From Stramenopiles sp. TOSAG23-6 (taxonomy: Eukaryota > Sar), in assembly GCA_900128565.1 (NCBI GenBank), contig LT635961.1, forward strand, positions 1 through 31,382: a stretch of 31,382 nucleotides of DNA, written 5' to 3'. Below the pieces are notes generated by a model. The model saw only the letters and a list, made by a program, of their open reading frames with translations, did not search any database and had not been told where the DNA came from. Position numbers and translations under genes: made by a program. Each line of letters begins with the position of its first letter. The first letter of the stretch is position 1. Of this stretch, positions 1-7,980 are shown piece after piece.

Positions 1-31
1 TTTCGTACGAAATTTTGTACCTAACAAATTT
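1..31 (+). repeat. Intron-tail repeat, copy 1 (introner-like)
   Basis: This 31-nt stretch matches 8992-9022 in the coronin intron at 30 of 31 positions; the only difference is G at 9 against C at 9000. It contains a near-palindromic 16-mer (5-20, GTACGAAATTTTGTAC), then CCTAAC (20-25), a branch-point-like motif, and ACAAATTT. An AG follows at 33-34, then T tracts and CATAATCT at 58-65. The copy may continue left of the window. Confidence 0.7.
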
Positions 32-62
32 TAGTTTTTTTTTTTGAAATATTTTTTCATAA

Positions 63-107
63 TCTATGATTTCCGCTTTTGAAGAGAAAGGATTTGTTTA
101 CAACTGA
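63..107 (+). CDS. Candidate 3'-terminal exon of a gene that starts left of the window
   Basis: Bases 1-62 look like the tail of an intron: a CCTAAC branch-like core at 20-25, then long T tracts. A short open frame follows, with ATG at 66-68 and TGA at 105-107, reading MISAFEEKGFVYN. The same frame is closed upstream by TAA at 60-62, so coding must begin after it. A polyadenylation hexamer AATAAA lies at 138-143, 31 nt after the stop, as expected for a plus-strand gene end. The exon is placed by analogy with the coronin gene, where a near-identical intron sequence is followed by ATGATG. An alternative is the canonical AG at 33-34, which would give a different, phenylalanine-rich tail. The protein is not recognised. 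Confidence 0.3.
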   Translation, partial: SMISAFEEKGFVYN

Positions 108-179
108 TATATTTATTACAAATTTTTTAATGTATTTAATAAAAATATGTACAATCTTTCCCCCAATGAAATATTTCTA

Positions 180-1367
180 TTACTTTTTTGGCAAACACAA
201 TCCTCCAATTGCCATGACAGTCAATATAATTGATGTTGTTACAAAGGTGTAATGAGAATTACGCGGAAAAGATTGAGTTCCTGATGAAATATCAGAATTT
301 TCTTTGGACTTTATTTTATCCAAAGATTTAGCTTCAGGGAGGCTCCAATTATCTTTTACTAATATTTCATCACATGATAAACCAAACCATGAATCCATTT
401 GTGCAACTGCCATGGCATGCATTCCGGTAAAATTTTTCATATACATATCGCATAAACCAATAATTAGACGTCTACTGAAAAATTCATATCCATAGTCAAA
501 TTTAATTGTGACCATTTTATAAGCACAACAAACTGGACCAGAGTACTCAGCATTTGGTGTAGTAGATTGTTTACACCAAGTGCCACCTTTTTTGAACGGA
601 CCTCTGCCGGTAATGGTACTTGGATGCATTAAAACTGGATCAATGTCAGGAGAGTAAAAGTGTTTTTTATTCAGAGAACAAATATCAACTGGGACAATTC
701 TACGCTGTTTTAGAATATGCTCTGGTACATTCAGTGCGTTTGATGAGACTCCAACATCATCAACAAATGTAGTCTGTACAACTATCTTGAATCTCTTATT
801 TGAGAGATATTTGGATGTTACTACAGATATTAGGTGTGGATAGGAATTCCAAGATTCCTCTTGAATTATTAAAGCGTCTTTCGGTAATATCTGTTTTAAC
901 CAGAAAGGAATTCGACTCTCGATATGAAATTCTTTGACTGAATGGACGCCTTTATTTTGGGGTACTAGAATATCAGAAATTGTGGATACTAAAGGCTTTG
1001 TTTCACTGGAATTTGTGTTGTCATATGGGCAAGGTTTGCCACCTTTGGAAAAAGAAACTGCTGCTTGATTAGGATCCTCCTCTTCCATATCTGAGTTTAC
1101 TTTTCGTTCATAATTTCGAGCCATCCAATATTGACCAGGCTCAAAACTTGATACATCAAACGGTAATGGTACTCTATATTCAGTATATGATGACGCACTA
1201 CCAACAGGTACATATCGGTAAGAACTCTTTAAAGTAGAAGCCGGAACCTGCTCGATTGTGAAAATACTATTCTGCTTTCTATCACTGCTTGAAAAATACA
1301 AACCAACAATAGCGATGCAACCCGCTCCCCCTGCACATGTTGCAAGTTGAAAAGCTTTGGCAACCAT
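180..1367 (-). CDS. PITP: Phosphatidylinositol-transfer-protein (PITP) domain protein with N- and C-terminal membrane segments
   Basis: The 395-residue protein has a class I PITP-like lipid-binding fold at about residues 62-340. Recognisable family landmarks are EYRVPLPF (63-70), the ES-WNSYPH stretch (171-178), the VPVDIC strand (225-230), TGRGPF (253-258) near a Trp, CCAYKMVTIKF (280-290), and a C-terminal helix around DSWFGLSCDEI (325-335). PITPs move phosphatidylinositol and phosphatidylcholine between membranes. Unusually, a hydrophobic stretch lies at about 7-25 and another at about 373-392, so the domain may be tethered to a membrane. An acidic, Cys-containing insertion sits at about 94-128. 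The start is the first ATG of the frame (complement of 1365-1367), and the stop is TAA. A minus-strand AATAAA lies at 112-117. The gene is divergent from the channel gene to its right. Family assignment is confident; topology is inferred. Confidence 0.82.
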   Translation of the reverse strand: MVAKAFQLATCAGGAGCIAIVGLYFSSSDRKQNSIFTIEQVPASTLKSSYRYVPVGSASSYTEYRVPLPFDVSSFEPGQYWMARNYERKVNSDMEEEDPNQAAVSFSKGGKPCPYDNTNSSETKPLVSTISDILVPQNKGVHSVKEFHIESRIPFWLKQILPKDALIIQEESWNSYPHLISVVTSKYLSNKRFKIVVQTTFVDDVGVSSNALNVPEHILKQRRIVPVDICSLNKKHFYSPDIDPVLMHPSTITGRGPFKKGGTWCKQSTTPNAEYSGPVCCAYKMVTIKFDYGYEFFSRRLIIGLCDMYMKNFTGMHAMAVAQMDSWFGLSCDEILVKDNWSLPEAKSLDKIKSKENSDISSGTQSFPRNSHYTFVTTSIILTVMAIGGLCLPKK

Positions 1368-1696
1368 TAGTTCTCTATTGATTCATGATAACATTAGATA
1401 TTGTTTCGGGATTCATCATTTGAAGCTGCTTTGTACTAATCTAATTTGATTGAATTTTGTTCGATCTCGAAGTCAAGACAAGAGTCAGTTTGACGCAGTT
1501 TGACTCTTTGATGGTGTGAGTTTTGATATTTCGTGTTTCAAAAAAAATTGTTTCTATCCTGCGCATATCGATTGTCGGTTATTTTGTTTGTGTGTGGAGT
1601 GGTACGAGTAGAGCCAAGATACACTTTGGATACTTCGATTCTTTTCGCTTTTTCGAACAGCCTCTTATATCCTTTTACAATATCAGTCTGGAGCAC
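1368..1696. other. Divergent intergenic/5' leader region between the PITP and channel genes
   Basis: This 329-bp stretch holds the shared upstream region of two divergent genes. The channel frame stays open back to 1523 but has no ATG before 1697. The 58 extra codons could be leader sequence, or belong to an N-terminus begun in an unseen upstream exon. The only clear structure is the short repeat cluster at 1482-1506. No RNA gene or other reading frame is supported. Confidence 0.5.
1482..1506. promoter_or_regulatory. Tandem 10-bp repeat flanked by GAGTCA/TGACTC inverted repeat
   Basis: A 10-bp unit starting CAGTTTGAC occurs twice in tandem (1486-1495 and 1496-1505, last base differing). The cluster begins with GAGTCA (1482-1487) and ends with its reverse complement TGACTC (1501-1506). 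TGACTC is the core bound by GCN4/AP-1-type bZIP factors in other eukaryotes. Its position in a divergent promoter region suggests a regulatory site, but this is inferred from position and symmetry only. Confidence 0.3.
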
Positions 1697-4600
1697 ATGG
1701 AGTGCTTGAAAAAATGTAGTACCTCTAAAAAAGGCACGCACAATGGAACTCAGAAAAACACTAAACATTTCTTTGGTGAACCAGTGATAAATAAAAAATC
1801 TCCTGATAAAGCCGAACCTTCCACGAAAAAGTATTTAAATGAGCTCAGTGGCGAAGATAGCAGTGAAGATGAAGGTTGGCTCGGAAGTTCCATTATTGAC
1901 GCACATCGTGATGCAGTAAAAAAGGCAGATGATAGATATAATGAAGCAATGAAAGATGAAAGAGAAAAATATAATAAATACTCTCTTATAGACTGCAACA
2001 TAATCACATCTATGCTTATAATTACAGGAGGGAAAAAACCTGGGGATTTTAAAGCTGAAGAAAGAGAGAGTATTTGTGCTTGTTTGTTGTCGGATGCCGG
2101 GGCAGGACGGTCAATGCATAAAGTTGATCTGCGTAGCCTACGAATTTGGAAATTTCTACATTCTAAAAATTGGAGAATTCTGATGTATGTAATTATTTTC
2201 TGTCAATTTTATTTGACGATTTTTGAACATCAGACATGGAAAGCAGATAATTTTGTCGATGCTATAGCTGAACATAAAAGACAACCTTGGTGTGATGCTT
2301 CAAAAATCATAGCTGATAACTTTGTATTAGATACGAGATACTCGTTGAAACCTACGACGTCTTTGGCTATCGAGTTAACACTATTAATTCCACATGTGAT
2401 TGATTGCTTTTGTTGGTTTAAAGTGTCACTGTCGCTGCATAGAGATATATGGGTGAAAATGAAACTAATGATTACATTTGTAACATTATTCGACATTTTT
2501 TTGCATTTGGGGCTAGGTGTTTATTTTTCAACAGTCGAAGGATCAAATTTGGAAACTTCAATATCTTCATATTTTCGTATTTCGCGTATATTTAGACCGT
2601 TTTTCTTAATATTTCAGATGAAGTCTCTGCGAAATTCGACACTTAAAATAATCGCATCTGTGAAGGGGATATTTTCTCTGATTGTAGTAGCAATGGTCCT
2701 CACTTCTTGTGTAGCTGCAGCTAGTATTGATATATGGCCACCGGCTGTGACAAGCACAGGTGAAATGTATTTTTCTTCTGTTTTTAAATCCATTGGTTCG
2801 TTGTCCGAACTTATGTTTGGTCCAAACGGTTATCCAGATATTGAACTGCCTTCATATACAAGTGATACCCGTGGAAGTCCAATATTCTTTGGAATCTTCC
2901 TCGTTGTCTGTAATATATTTGTGCTACAGCAAACACTAGCCATTGTTTTTTGTGCTTACACAGAGTGCAATAAAGCTATTATTTTACATGACAAAGACCG
3001 AAAACGAACAGCTGTACTAATTGGGTTTATGATGCTAGATATGGACAACGATGGCAGGGTCTACAAAGATTCTTATTTAAGTGCTGTAAAAAAATCACGA
3101 GAACTTTTAAGGTTGGATAAACATTTAAGCCAAAGCATCGTAGACGAACAAATGATGGAATTTTGGGAGACTACTATAGATGAAGAGAATAAGGGCTACA
3201 TTTCCGATAAAAAATTTCTTTCTCATACAACTGCATTTGTAGGAAAACAATATATGAATCGAAGAGACAAGGCCTGGTTACTCGCAGGTGATGTTCCTGA
3301 GTTCAAAGCTGGTTGGTTGAATGGCGGAAAATTTCAAAAACAACTTCGACCAATACTTTTAAGTTCCTTATTTTGTTGGTTAATCGATATCATTGTTTTA
3401 TACTCAATTATTCATGTATTTGTTGTTGCAGCTATGATCATAAATCCTAATAATGACGACATAAACGGGAATACTATGAATGAGCTTTGGATAGAAGCTG
3501 CTATGACTTTTTGTTTTACAACTGAAATGGTGGTGACTATTCTTGGTATAGGCATCCATGGTTATCTCAGAACTCCAGAGTTATTTATTCATTTTATACT
3601 TGCCGTGATTCAAATTGTCACATTTTGGTTTATTGCATATCTTGAAATGAACGAGGGTATTCTCATAAATCATTTCAATCCAGTGGATATGACATTTAAT
3701 CGAATGAACAGGTTTTCGCCTTACAGTAAATTGAATTCTGAAAATGGGGCATATTTTTCACCGACTTCGATCGTTATGCTTTTAGAGGCTTTGCGGATTA
3801 CAAGATGTGTACGACTCCTACGGATCACTCGTCATTACGCGGATAGCCATGGCAAATCATCATTTATAAAACTTGTCATTAAGACAACTACGAATATCCT
3901 TCATAAACTAACTAACATTGCTCTTTATTTTTTCTGTGTTATGTTTATATTCGCTGTTATTGGGACACAGTGTTTTGGCGGTAGATTTACAATATATAAT
4001 TCTTTAGAACTCCAAGATACAGATTATTGGCAACAAGGTTACGACGTGTACGTTTGGGCACAACCGAAACCTAAATTAGTTCATGGCGTTATTCAATATG
4101 AATGGCCAAAAACATCGACTGAAAGTATCAAATGGCCACATGATGAAAGAAGATGGATCAAAATTACTGAACCTCCGACAGGGACATTAAGTAGATTGGG
4201 AAAACCTTTTTCTGAATGCGATAGAGGGCAAGATTTGCACAGTGTTCAAAATGAAGTTAATGACATGAAAATGGGAAATTGTTACATGCATGAGAGAGTA
4301 TTGTCTTGGTTATACGGAATGAATTTCAATACTGTTCACAAAAGTGTGAAACTCTTGATTAAAATTATTCTAGTCAACGACTATACTTTTGTATATGATG
4401 CATTGATTGCTACTTCTCACGACAATTCTACGAAATGGATGATACTATTTTACATCCTTACTGTTCAAGTAGTCTGCACACTTGTACTACTAAACATTTT
4501 AATATCAATTTTTTTGGACAACTACACTCAAAAACTTGATGAAGCTTCGAACAATTTTAGACAGGACAAAGAACGACTAAAGAAATTGTATCATATGTCA

Positions 4601-5815
4601 AATTCCACGGATAAACGGAGAAAGTTTAATGAATTGAGCTTCAGGAATTTAATTACTGATCCCTTCACAATGGTTGTTGAAGATCAGCACAAAGATGCAG
4701 TTTCTTTAAAGCGCCTTCAAAATAATATTCAGATTATAATGAAAAAGCGACAAGGTATAATAATGGATGTAGAAAGGCCAGATGAAACACACAGAAATGA
4801 TAATAATCAAGTTAAAAGAAAAGAATTCATTTCACCGGCCGCGGAAAAAATTCTAAAAGAGTTAACGTATTTAGATTTTGATAATTATTCTGATCAAGAT
4901 GATAAACGTGCTTCAAAACAAAAAACACCCGGTCCTCTGCCAATGGCATCAAAATACATATTGCGAGGCATATTTTTACAACATGGTCAAAACATTTCTG
5001 TCAGTAGAATTTCAAGTATCATTCGTATCTCAAATGTACATATGAAGAAAAATGGTTCATTTTCTGTAAAAGAATTCATTGATGCAATTCCTGCGACACT
5101 TGAGAAAATTTCTACTCTACACCATCATGATATTAGAGAGATGCGGAAGATTGAGTCTGTAGAAGAACAATTTACCGACACTGATACATGGATCCATGGG
5201 AATAGATGTCGTCTTTGTAATGTTCCGACTTCTAATTCATACAAGCAGATACTTTTGTCAATCCTACCTGTAAAATATCAAAACAAAAGATTTAAATATG
5301 TGTGTTACGCATGTCTAACTTCAGTTTGCGGTAGTTGTTCAGCCCGTCGCTATATCCCTAATTTGTGTATTCCATGCATACATGGTAGAAAAGAGCATGA
5401 ACACGTATATTGTGCATTCGAATCCCAAAGAATATGTTCATTGTGCTATAACTCGTACAAGAAAAATTTAGCAAACATCGCAAAAGATGAAATTGATTTT
5501 CAAAAAAAGAGAAAGAAATCCGCTATTAGAATCAATCCTGTAGGCCGCGATGATAGCGAGAATGAAAACTTGAAAGCAACTCCCATTGGTATTGCGTCAG
5601 CTAAAAATAATGAACTTAAACCCAGAATTAATACGACTAGTGAATCTAAAAATCTATTAAATTTACATGAAGGAATTGCTCTGGATATTCCCGAAGAGAG
5701 TAATTGCGACGGAAACCAAAATTCCCGTTTAGAAGTAAATACTAAGGACGACGACTCACAAAACAAAGATCATCGAATGAATTATAAATTGGAGGCCAAA
5801 TATGCCGATATATAA
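1697..5815 (+). CDS. TPC: Two-pore-type voltage-gated cation channel (TPC) with C-terminal FYVE-like zinc finger
   Basis: Counted from the first ATG at 1697 the protein has 1372 residues. Two six-helix channel units are visible. Domain I spans about 158-425 and its S4 carries RISRIFR. Domain II spans about 550-940; its S4 (LRITRCVRLLRITR) has regularly spaced arginines, as in plant TPC1, where domain II is the working voltage sensor. The second pore loop has LLIKIILVNDYTF, matching the TPC-type VNN filter region but with VND. The linker has two EF-hand-like loops (about 448-459 and 495-506), the plant/protist TPC1 arrangement, although both lack the usual Glu at position 12. After S6 come a charged region and a Cys cluster (C1171, C1174, C1203, C1206, C1211, C1214, C1247, C1250) spaced like FYVE ligands but without the RRHHC core. 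Known TPCs act in vacuole or endolysosome membranes; that location is inferred here. It converges on the small minus-strand gene 44 bp away. Confidence 0.85.
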   Translation: MECLKKCSTSKKGTHNGTQKNTKHFFGEPVINKKSPDKAEPSTKKYLNELSGEDSSEDEGWLGSSIIDAHRDAVKKADDRYNEAMKDEREKYNKYSLIDCNIITSMLIITGGKKPGDFKAEERESICACLLSDAGAGRSMHKVDLRSLRIWKFLHSKNWRILMYVIIFCQFYLTIFEHQTWKADNFVDAIAEHKRQPWCDASKIIADNFVLDTRYSLKPTTSLAIELTLLIPHVIDCFCWFKVSLSLHRDIWVKMKLMITFVTLFDIFLHLGLGVYFSTVEGSNLETSISSYFRISRIFRPFFLIFQMKSLRNSTLKIIASVKGIFSLIVVAMVLTSCVAAASIDIWPPAVTSTGEMYFSSVFKSIGSLSELMFGPNGYPDIELPSYTSDTRGSPIFFGIFLVVCNIFVLQQTLAIVFCAYTECNKAIILHDKDRKRTAVLIGFMMLDMDNDGRVYKDSYLSAVKKSRELLRLDKHLSQSIVDEQMMEFWETTIDEENKGYISDKKFLSHTTAFVGKQYMNRRDKAWLLAGDVPEFKAGWLNGGKFQKQLRPILLSSLFCWLIDIIVLYSIIHVFVVAAMIINPNNDDINGNTMNELWIEAAMTFCFTTEMVVTILGIGIHGYLRTPELFIHFILAVIQIVTFWFIAYLEMNEGILINHFNPVDMTFNRMNRFSPYSKLNSENGAYFSPTSIVMLLEALRITRCVRLLRITRHYADSHGKSSFIKLVIKTTTNILHKLTNIALYFFCVMFIFAVIGTQCFGGRFTIYNSLELQDTDYWQQGYDVYVWAQPKPKLVHGVIQYEWPKTSTESIKWPHDERRWIKITEPPTGTLSRLGKPFSECDRGQDLHSVQNEVNDMKMGNCYMHERVLSWLYGMNFNTVHKSVKLLIKIILVNDYTFVYDALIATSHDNSTKWMILFYILTVQVVCTLVLLNILISIFLDNYTQKLDEASNNFRQDKERLKKLYHMSNSTDKRRKFNELSFRNLITDPFTMVVEDQHKDAVSLKRLQNNIQIIMKKRQGIIMDVERPDETHRNDNNQVKRKEFISPAAEKILKELTYLDFDNYSDQDDKRASKQKTPGPLPMASKYILRGIFLQHGQNISVSRISSIIRISNVHMKKNGSFSVKEFIDAIPATLEKISTLHHHDIREMRKIESVEEQFTDTDTWIHGNRCRLCNVPTSNSYKQILLSILPVKYQNKRFKYVCYACLTSVCGSCSARRYIPNLCIPCIHGRKEHEHVYCAFESQRICSLCYNSYKKNLANIAKDEIDFQKKRKKSAIRINPVGRDDSENENLKATPIGIASAKNNELKPRINTTSESKNLLNLHEGIALDIPEESNCDGNQNSRLEVNTKDDDSQNKDHRMNYKLEAKYADI

Positions 5816-5859
5816 AATTGAAACATACTACATTTTATTTTCATAATTATGCAAGTTTC

Positions 5860-6282
5860 TTATATAAACATTGATACAAGCAAGTAACAAAAAATAACAG
5901 ATGCTGTGTCGACGAAGTCACGAATACTTTTGTTACATGGTCTTATATTTAGTTGGTGGCGCATGCTGTATTTTTCACTTGACCATTCTTCCTCGTCATC
6001 TCTTTGAATATTATACATACTACGATTGTAACAGCGACAATCTTCTGTGTCATCCTCGAATCTTAATCCTGTGTAATAGCAGTTATAAACGAACTGGGTG
6101 CCCGATGGAACGTTGGTTCTACAGTCAGCATTTACCTTGCATCGCTTCACCCCAGATTCTTCCAATAAAAGAGACCGATCATTGAAAATATTTGAAGCAG
6201 TGACATGAGGCATAGATTTAATTGCCAAACATGTGATAATAATAAGTAGTAACATGTGCCTTTGGTGTTTACTTAATGTCAT
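5860..6282 (-). CDS. Small cysteine-rich secreted or GPI-anchored-type protein, unknown function
   Basis: The 140-residue product begins with a probable signal peptide: basic residues, then LLLIIITCLAIK, with a plausible cleavage near residues 29-31. The body has cysteines at 48, 54, 68, 82, 84 and 116, enough for three disulfides, and N-glycosylation sequons at 86 (NRS) and 117 (NKS). The last 18 or so residues are hydrophobic with no basic tail (SVIFCYLLVSMFI), as in GPI-attachment signals; a C-terminal transmembrane helix is the alternative. No family is recognised. A minus-strand AATAAA lies in the 44-bp gap just past the TAA stop, at about 5835-5840. The gene is convergent with the channel gene and divergent from the porin-like gene, with only 39 bp between start codons if that gene starts at 6322. 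The opposing frame at 5901-6185 is not supported by comparable features. Confidence 0.6.
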   Translation of the reverse strand: MTLSKHQRHMLLLIIITCLAIKSMPHVTASNIFNDRSLLLEESGVKRCKVNADCRTNVPSGTQFVYNCYYTGLRFEDDTEDCRCYNRSMYNIQRDDEEEWSSEKYSMRHQLNIRPCNKSIRDFVDTASVIFCYLLVSMFI

Positions 6283-6321
6283 TTATGTAGTATTACTGTG
6301 ACAGGTGCAATTTAGTGTTAC

Positions 6322-7713
6322 ATGAATGCTGACGTAGTGCCTTCTCCTCAATACGGTTTCATTTTTTCTTACGGAAAGTTCGTCCGTAGTACGTTCTCAA
6401 ACTTGAACCCATATGTAGATATTAGGCAATAGTTGATGTTTTTCTCACAGATTGGCGAAGATGCAGACAAATTGCTGGAGTTATTTTATCCAACAACAAG
6501 CATTGGAGTTGCTTTGTACGATAGTACAGGACAATTTACAGTTACCGCTCAAAAGGCTTTACAAAAAATTATTTTTCCTGAAAAATGGCGTGAACTCTCA
6601 GATGCCGATGGTAACAAATATTACGAAGATTGTGCAACAGGAATAACAACATGGACAAAGCCTTTATGTGATGAACATGACGAAAACATCTCCAACCCCG
6701 ATACAATATGTCTTACATTCCAGCCTATAGACAGTTCTTTTGGTTTTTCTCTTTCAGGAGAATTTCCTACAAAACCTTTGAGTTTTTGTACTTGGGGAGA
6801 ATATTGTGGTTTTCCTGGCACTTTTACGGGTAACCTTACATGGCAGCCAAAGAAAGCAACTTGTCTGGAAATGTATTACGCTGGAATTCAAGTAGAAAGT
6901 CCTTTTGTAACATCTATTGTAGAAAGAATACAATATCTTGCGAATAAAGTAGCTGATAATCAGTCTAGTCTTATGATATCTCCAGCCACAACACTTGTAG
7001 TAAATCAAAGAAATAATCCTTCCAATAATGTAGATATAAACATATGCCATGCATTAACTTTAACTATGTCTGATAATTGGATACGTGATGTTTCCTGTGG
7101 AGTATCCTTCAAAAACAAAGTGTATTTTTCTTCTATTGATGAGAATAGTTATGGTAGTAATAGTGAGAATTTTTTTGTAACAAACTCGTCTTCCGAAATG
7201 AATCAATATCGACCATTCGCAGAGTGTTCCATGGGTACTCAACTAAGAACCAATTTAGATACAGTAGTTAGCATGAACGCAACATTAAATGTCAAGGATT
7301 CAGTAAATTCAAGTAATGATTTCGTAGTTGAGAAACTTAGTGTAAGAACTTCGGTATTCGCTTCACCTTGTAAGGGATTTGTCATAGCAGCTGCTTGGGA
7401 TATTGATAAAAAATCATCTATAATAGCATCACTTCCTTTGTCAAATATTAGTATAGCTGCAAAATGTTCTATTGATGAAATTACTAATGCTTACTATAAT
7501 AATGATGATAATACAAATAGTAGTAATAATACAAATAGTAGTGATAATACTTCGAACCCGGTTGTTTCACTTGTTGCAAATATCACAGGAGAAATTGGTA
7601 TGCGCTTTTCTGGATCAATACCATCATTGCCTCTACATGCTGAAGTTGTTGTACGGTCGAATATTTTACAATCTGGAAGTCCTAATTTCGGAGTGAGTCT
7701 CACGACTGGATGA
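6322..7713 (+). CDS. VDAC/porin-3-like beta-barrel protein with an inserted WW domain (two exons: 6322-6414, 6451-7713)
   Basis: The first ATG at 6322 opens 31 codons ending in Pro-Tyr; a 36-nt GT...CAG intron would join this in frame to 6451, giving 451 residues. The joined start (Y-I-GEDADKLLELFYP, then a GQFTVTAQKAL strand) resembles the VDAC N-terminal helix and first strand. The last residues, VVVRSNILQSGSPNFGVSLTTG in two halves (VVVRSNILQ, then SGSPNFGVSLTTG), resemble the VDAC ending with its GLSL beta-signal. Between them are alternating polar/nonpolar strands as expected of a mitochondrial outer-membrane channel. A clear WW domain lies at about 72-102 (W77, YY88-89, W99-T-K-P102), between the first strands; WW domains bind proline-rich peptides. 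An Asn/Ser-rich run sits near 7495-7555. If the intron is wrong, translation would start at ATG 6436, inside it. WW call is strong; VDAC call is moderate. Confidence 0.55.
6415..6450 (+). other. Candidate 36-nt phase-0 intron in the porin-like gene
   Basis: It starts GTAGAT and ends TTTTTCTCACAG, a good pyrimidine-rich GT-AG intron tail. Removing 36 nt keeps the frame and eliminates the single in-frame TAG at 6430-6432. The joined protein places a Tyr before I-G-E-D-A-D-K-L-L, as in VDAC N-termini. The very small size is the main doubt. Confidence 0.45.
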
Positions 7714-7980
7714 ACTAAAATGAATATAGGACTAGTACCGGGTACTGTCGGCTGTGCTGTAAAATTCAATGTTTCAGATTTTCGAGATTTTCGAGATTAT
7801 GACACGACACTGTGGCCAAACATTTGTGTCAAGAAAGACGCACTGATTATTGATTGATAATTCAAAAGTTGTCACTCCATTGTGAAGAAAGCTAAATTAC
7901 TCCCACTGCTTCAGAAAATATCCCTGCAAAGGAACTAGAGATTGTGAAAAAGGCCATCCCTTAACTCTCGATAATTGAAA

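Noticed and set aside
180-1367. TMEM43-type membrane protein
   Set aside because: Terminal hydrophobic segments suggested it at first, but the body carries PITP landmarks (EYRVPLPF, TGRGPF, CCAYKMVTIKF).
1523-1696. Channel start at an upstream TTG
   Set aside because: The first ATG in frame is 1697. The upstream codons give a hydrophobic stretch without homology; non-ATG starts are not needed in this window.
6430-6432. TAG reassigned to a sense codon
   Set aside because: The very long dynein, channel and MYND-LRR frames contain no in-frame TAG, so reassignment is unlikely; a short intron or a later start explains this codon.
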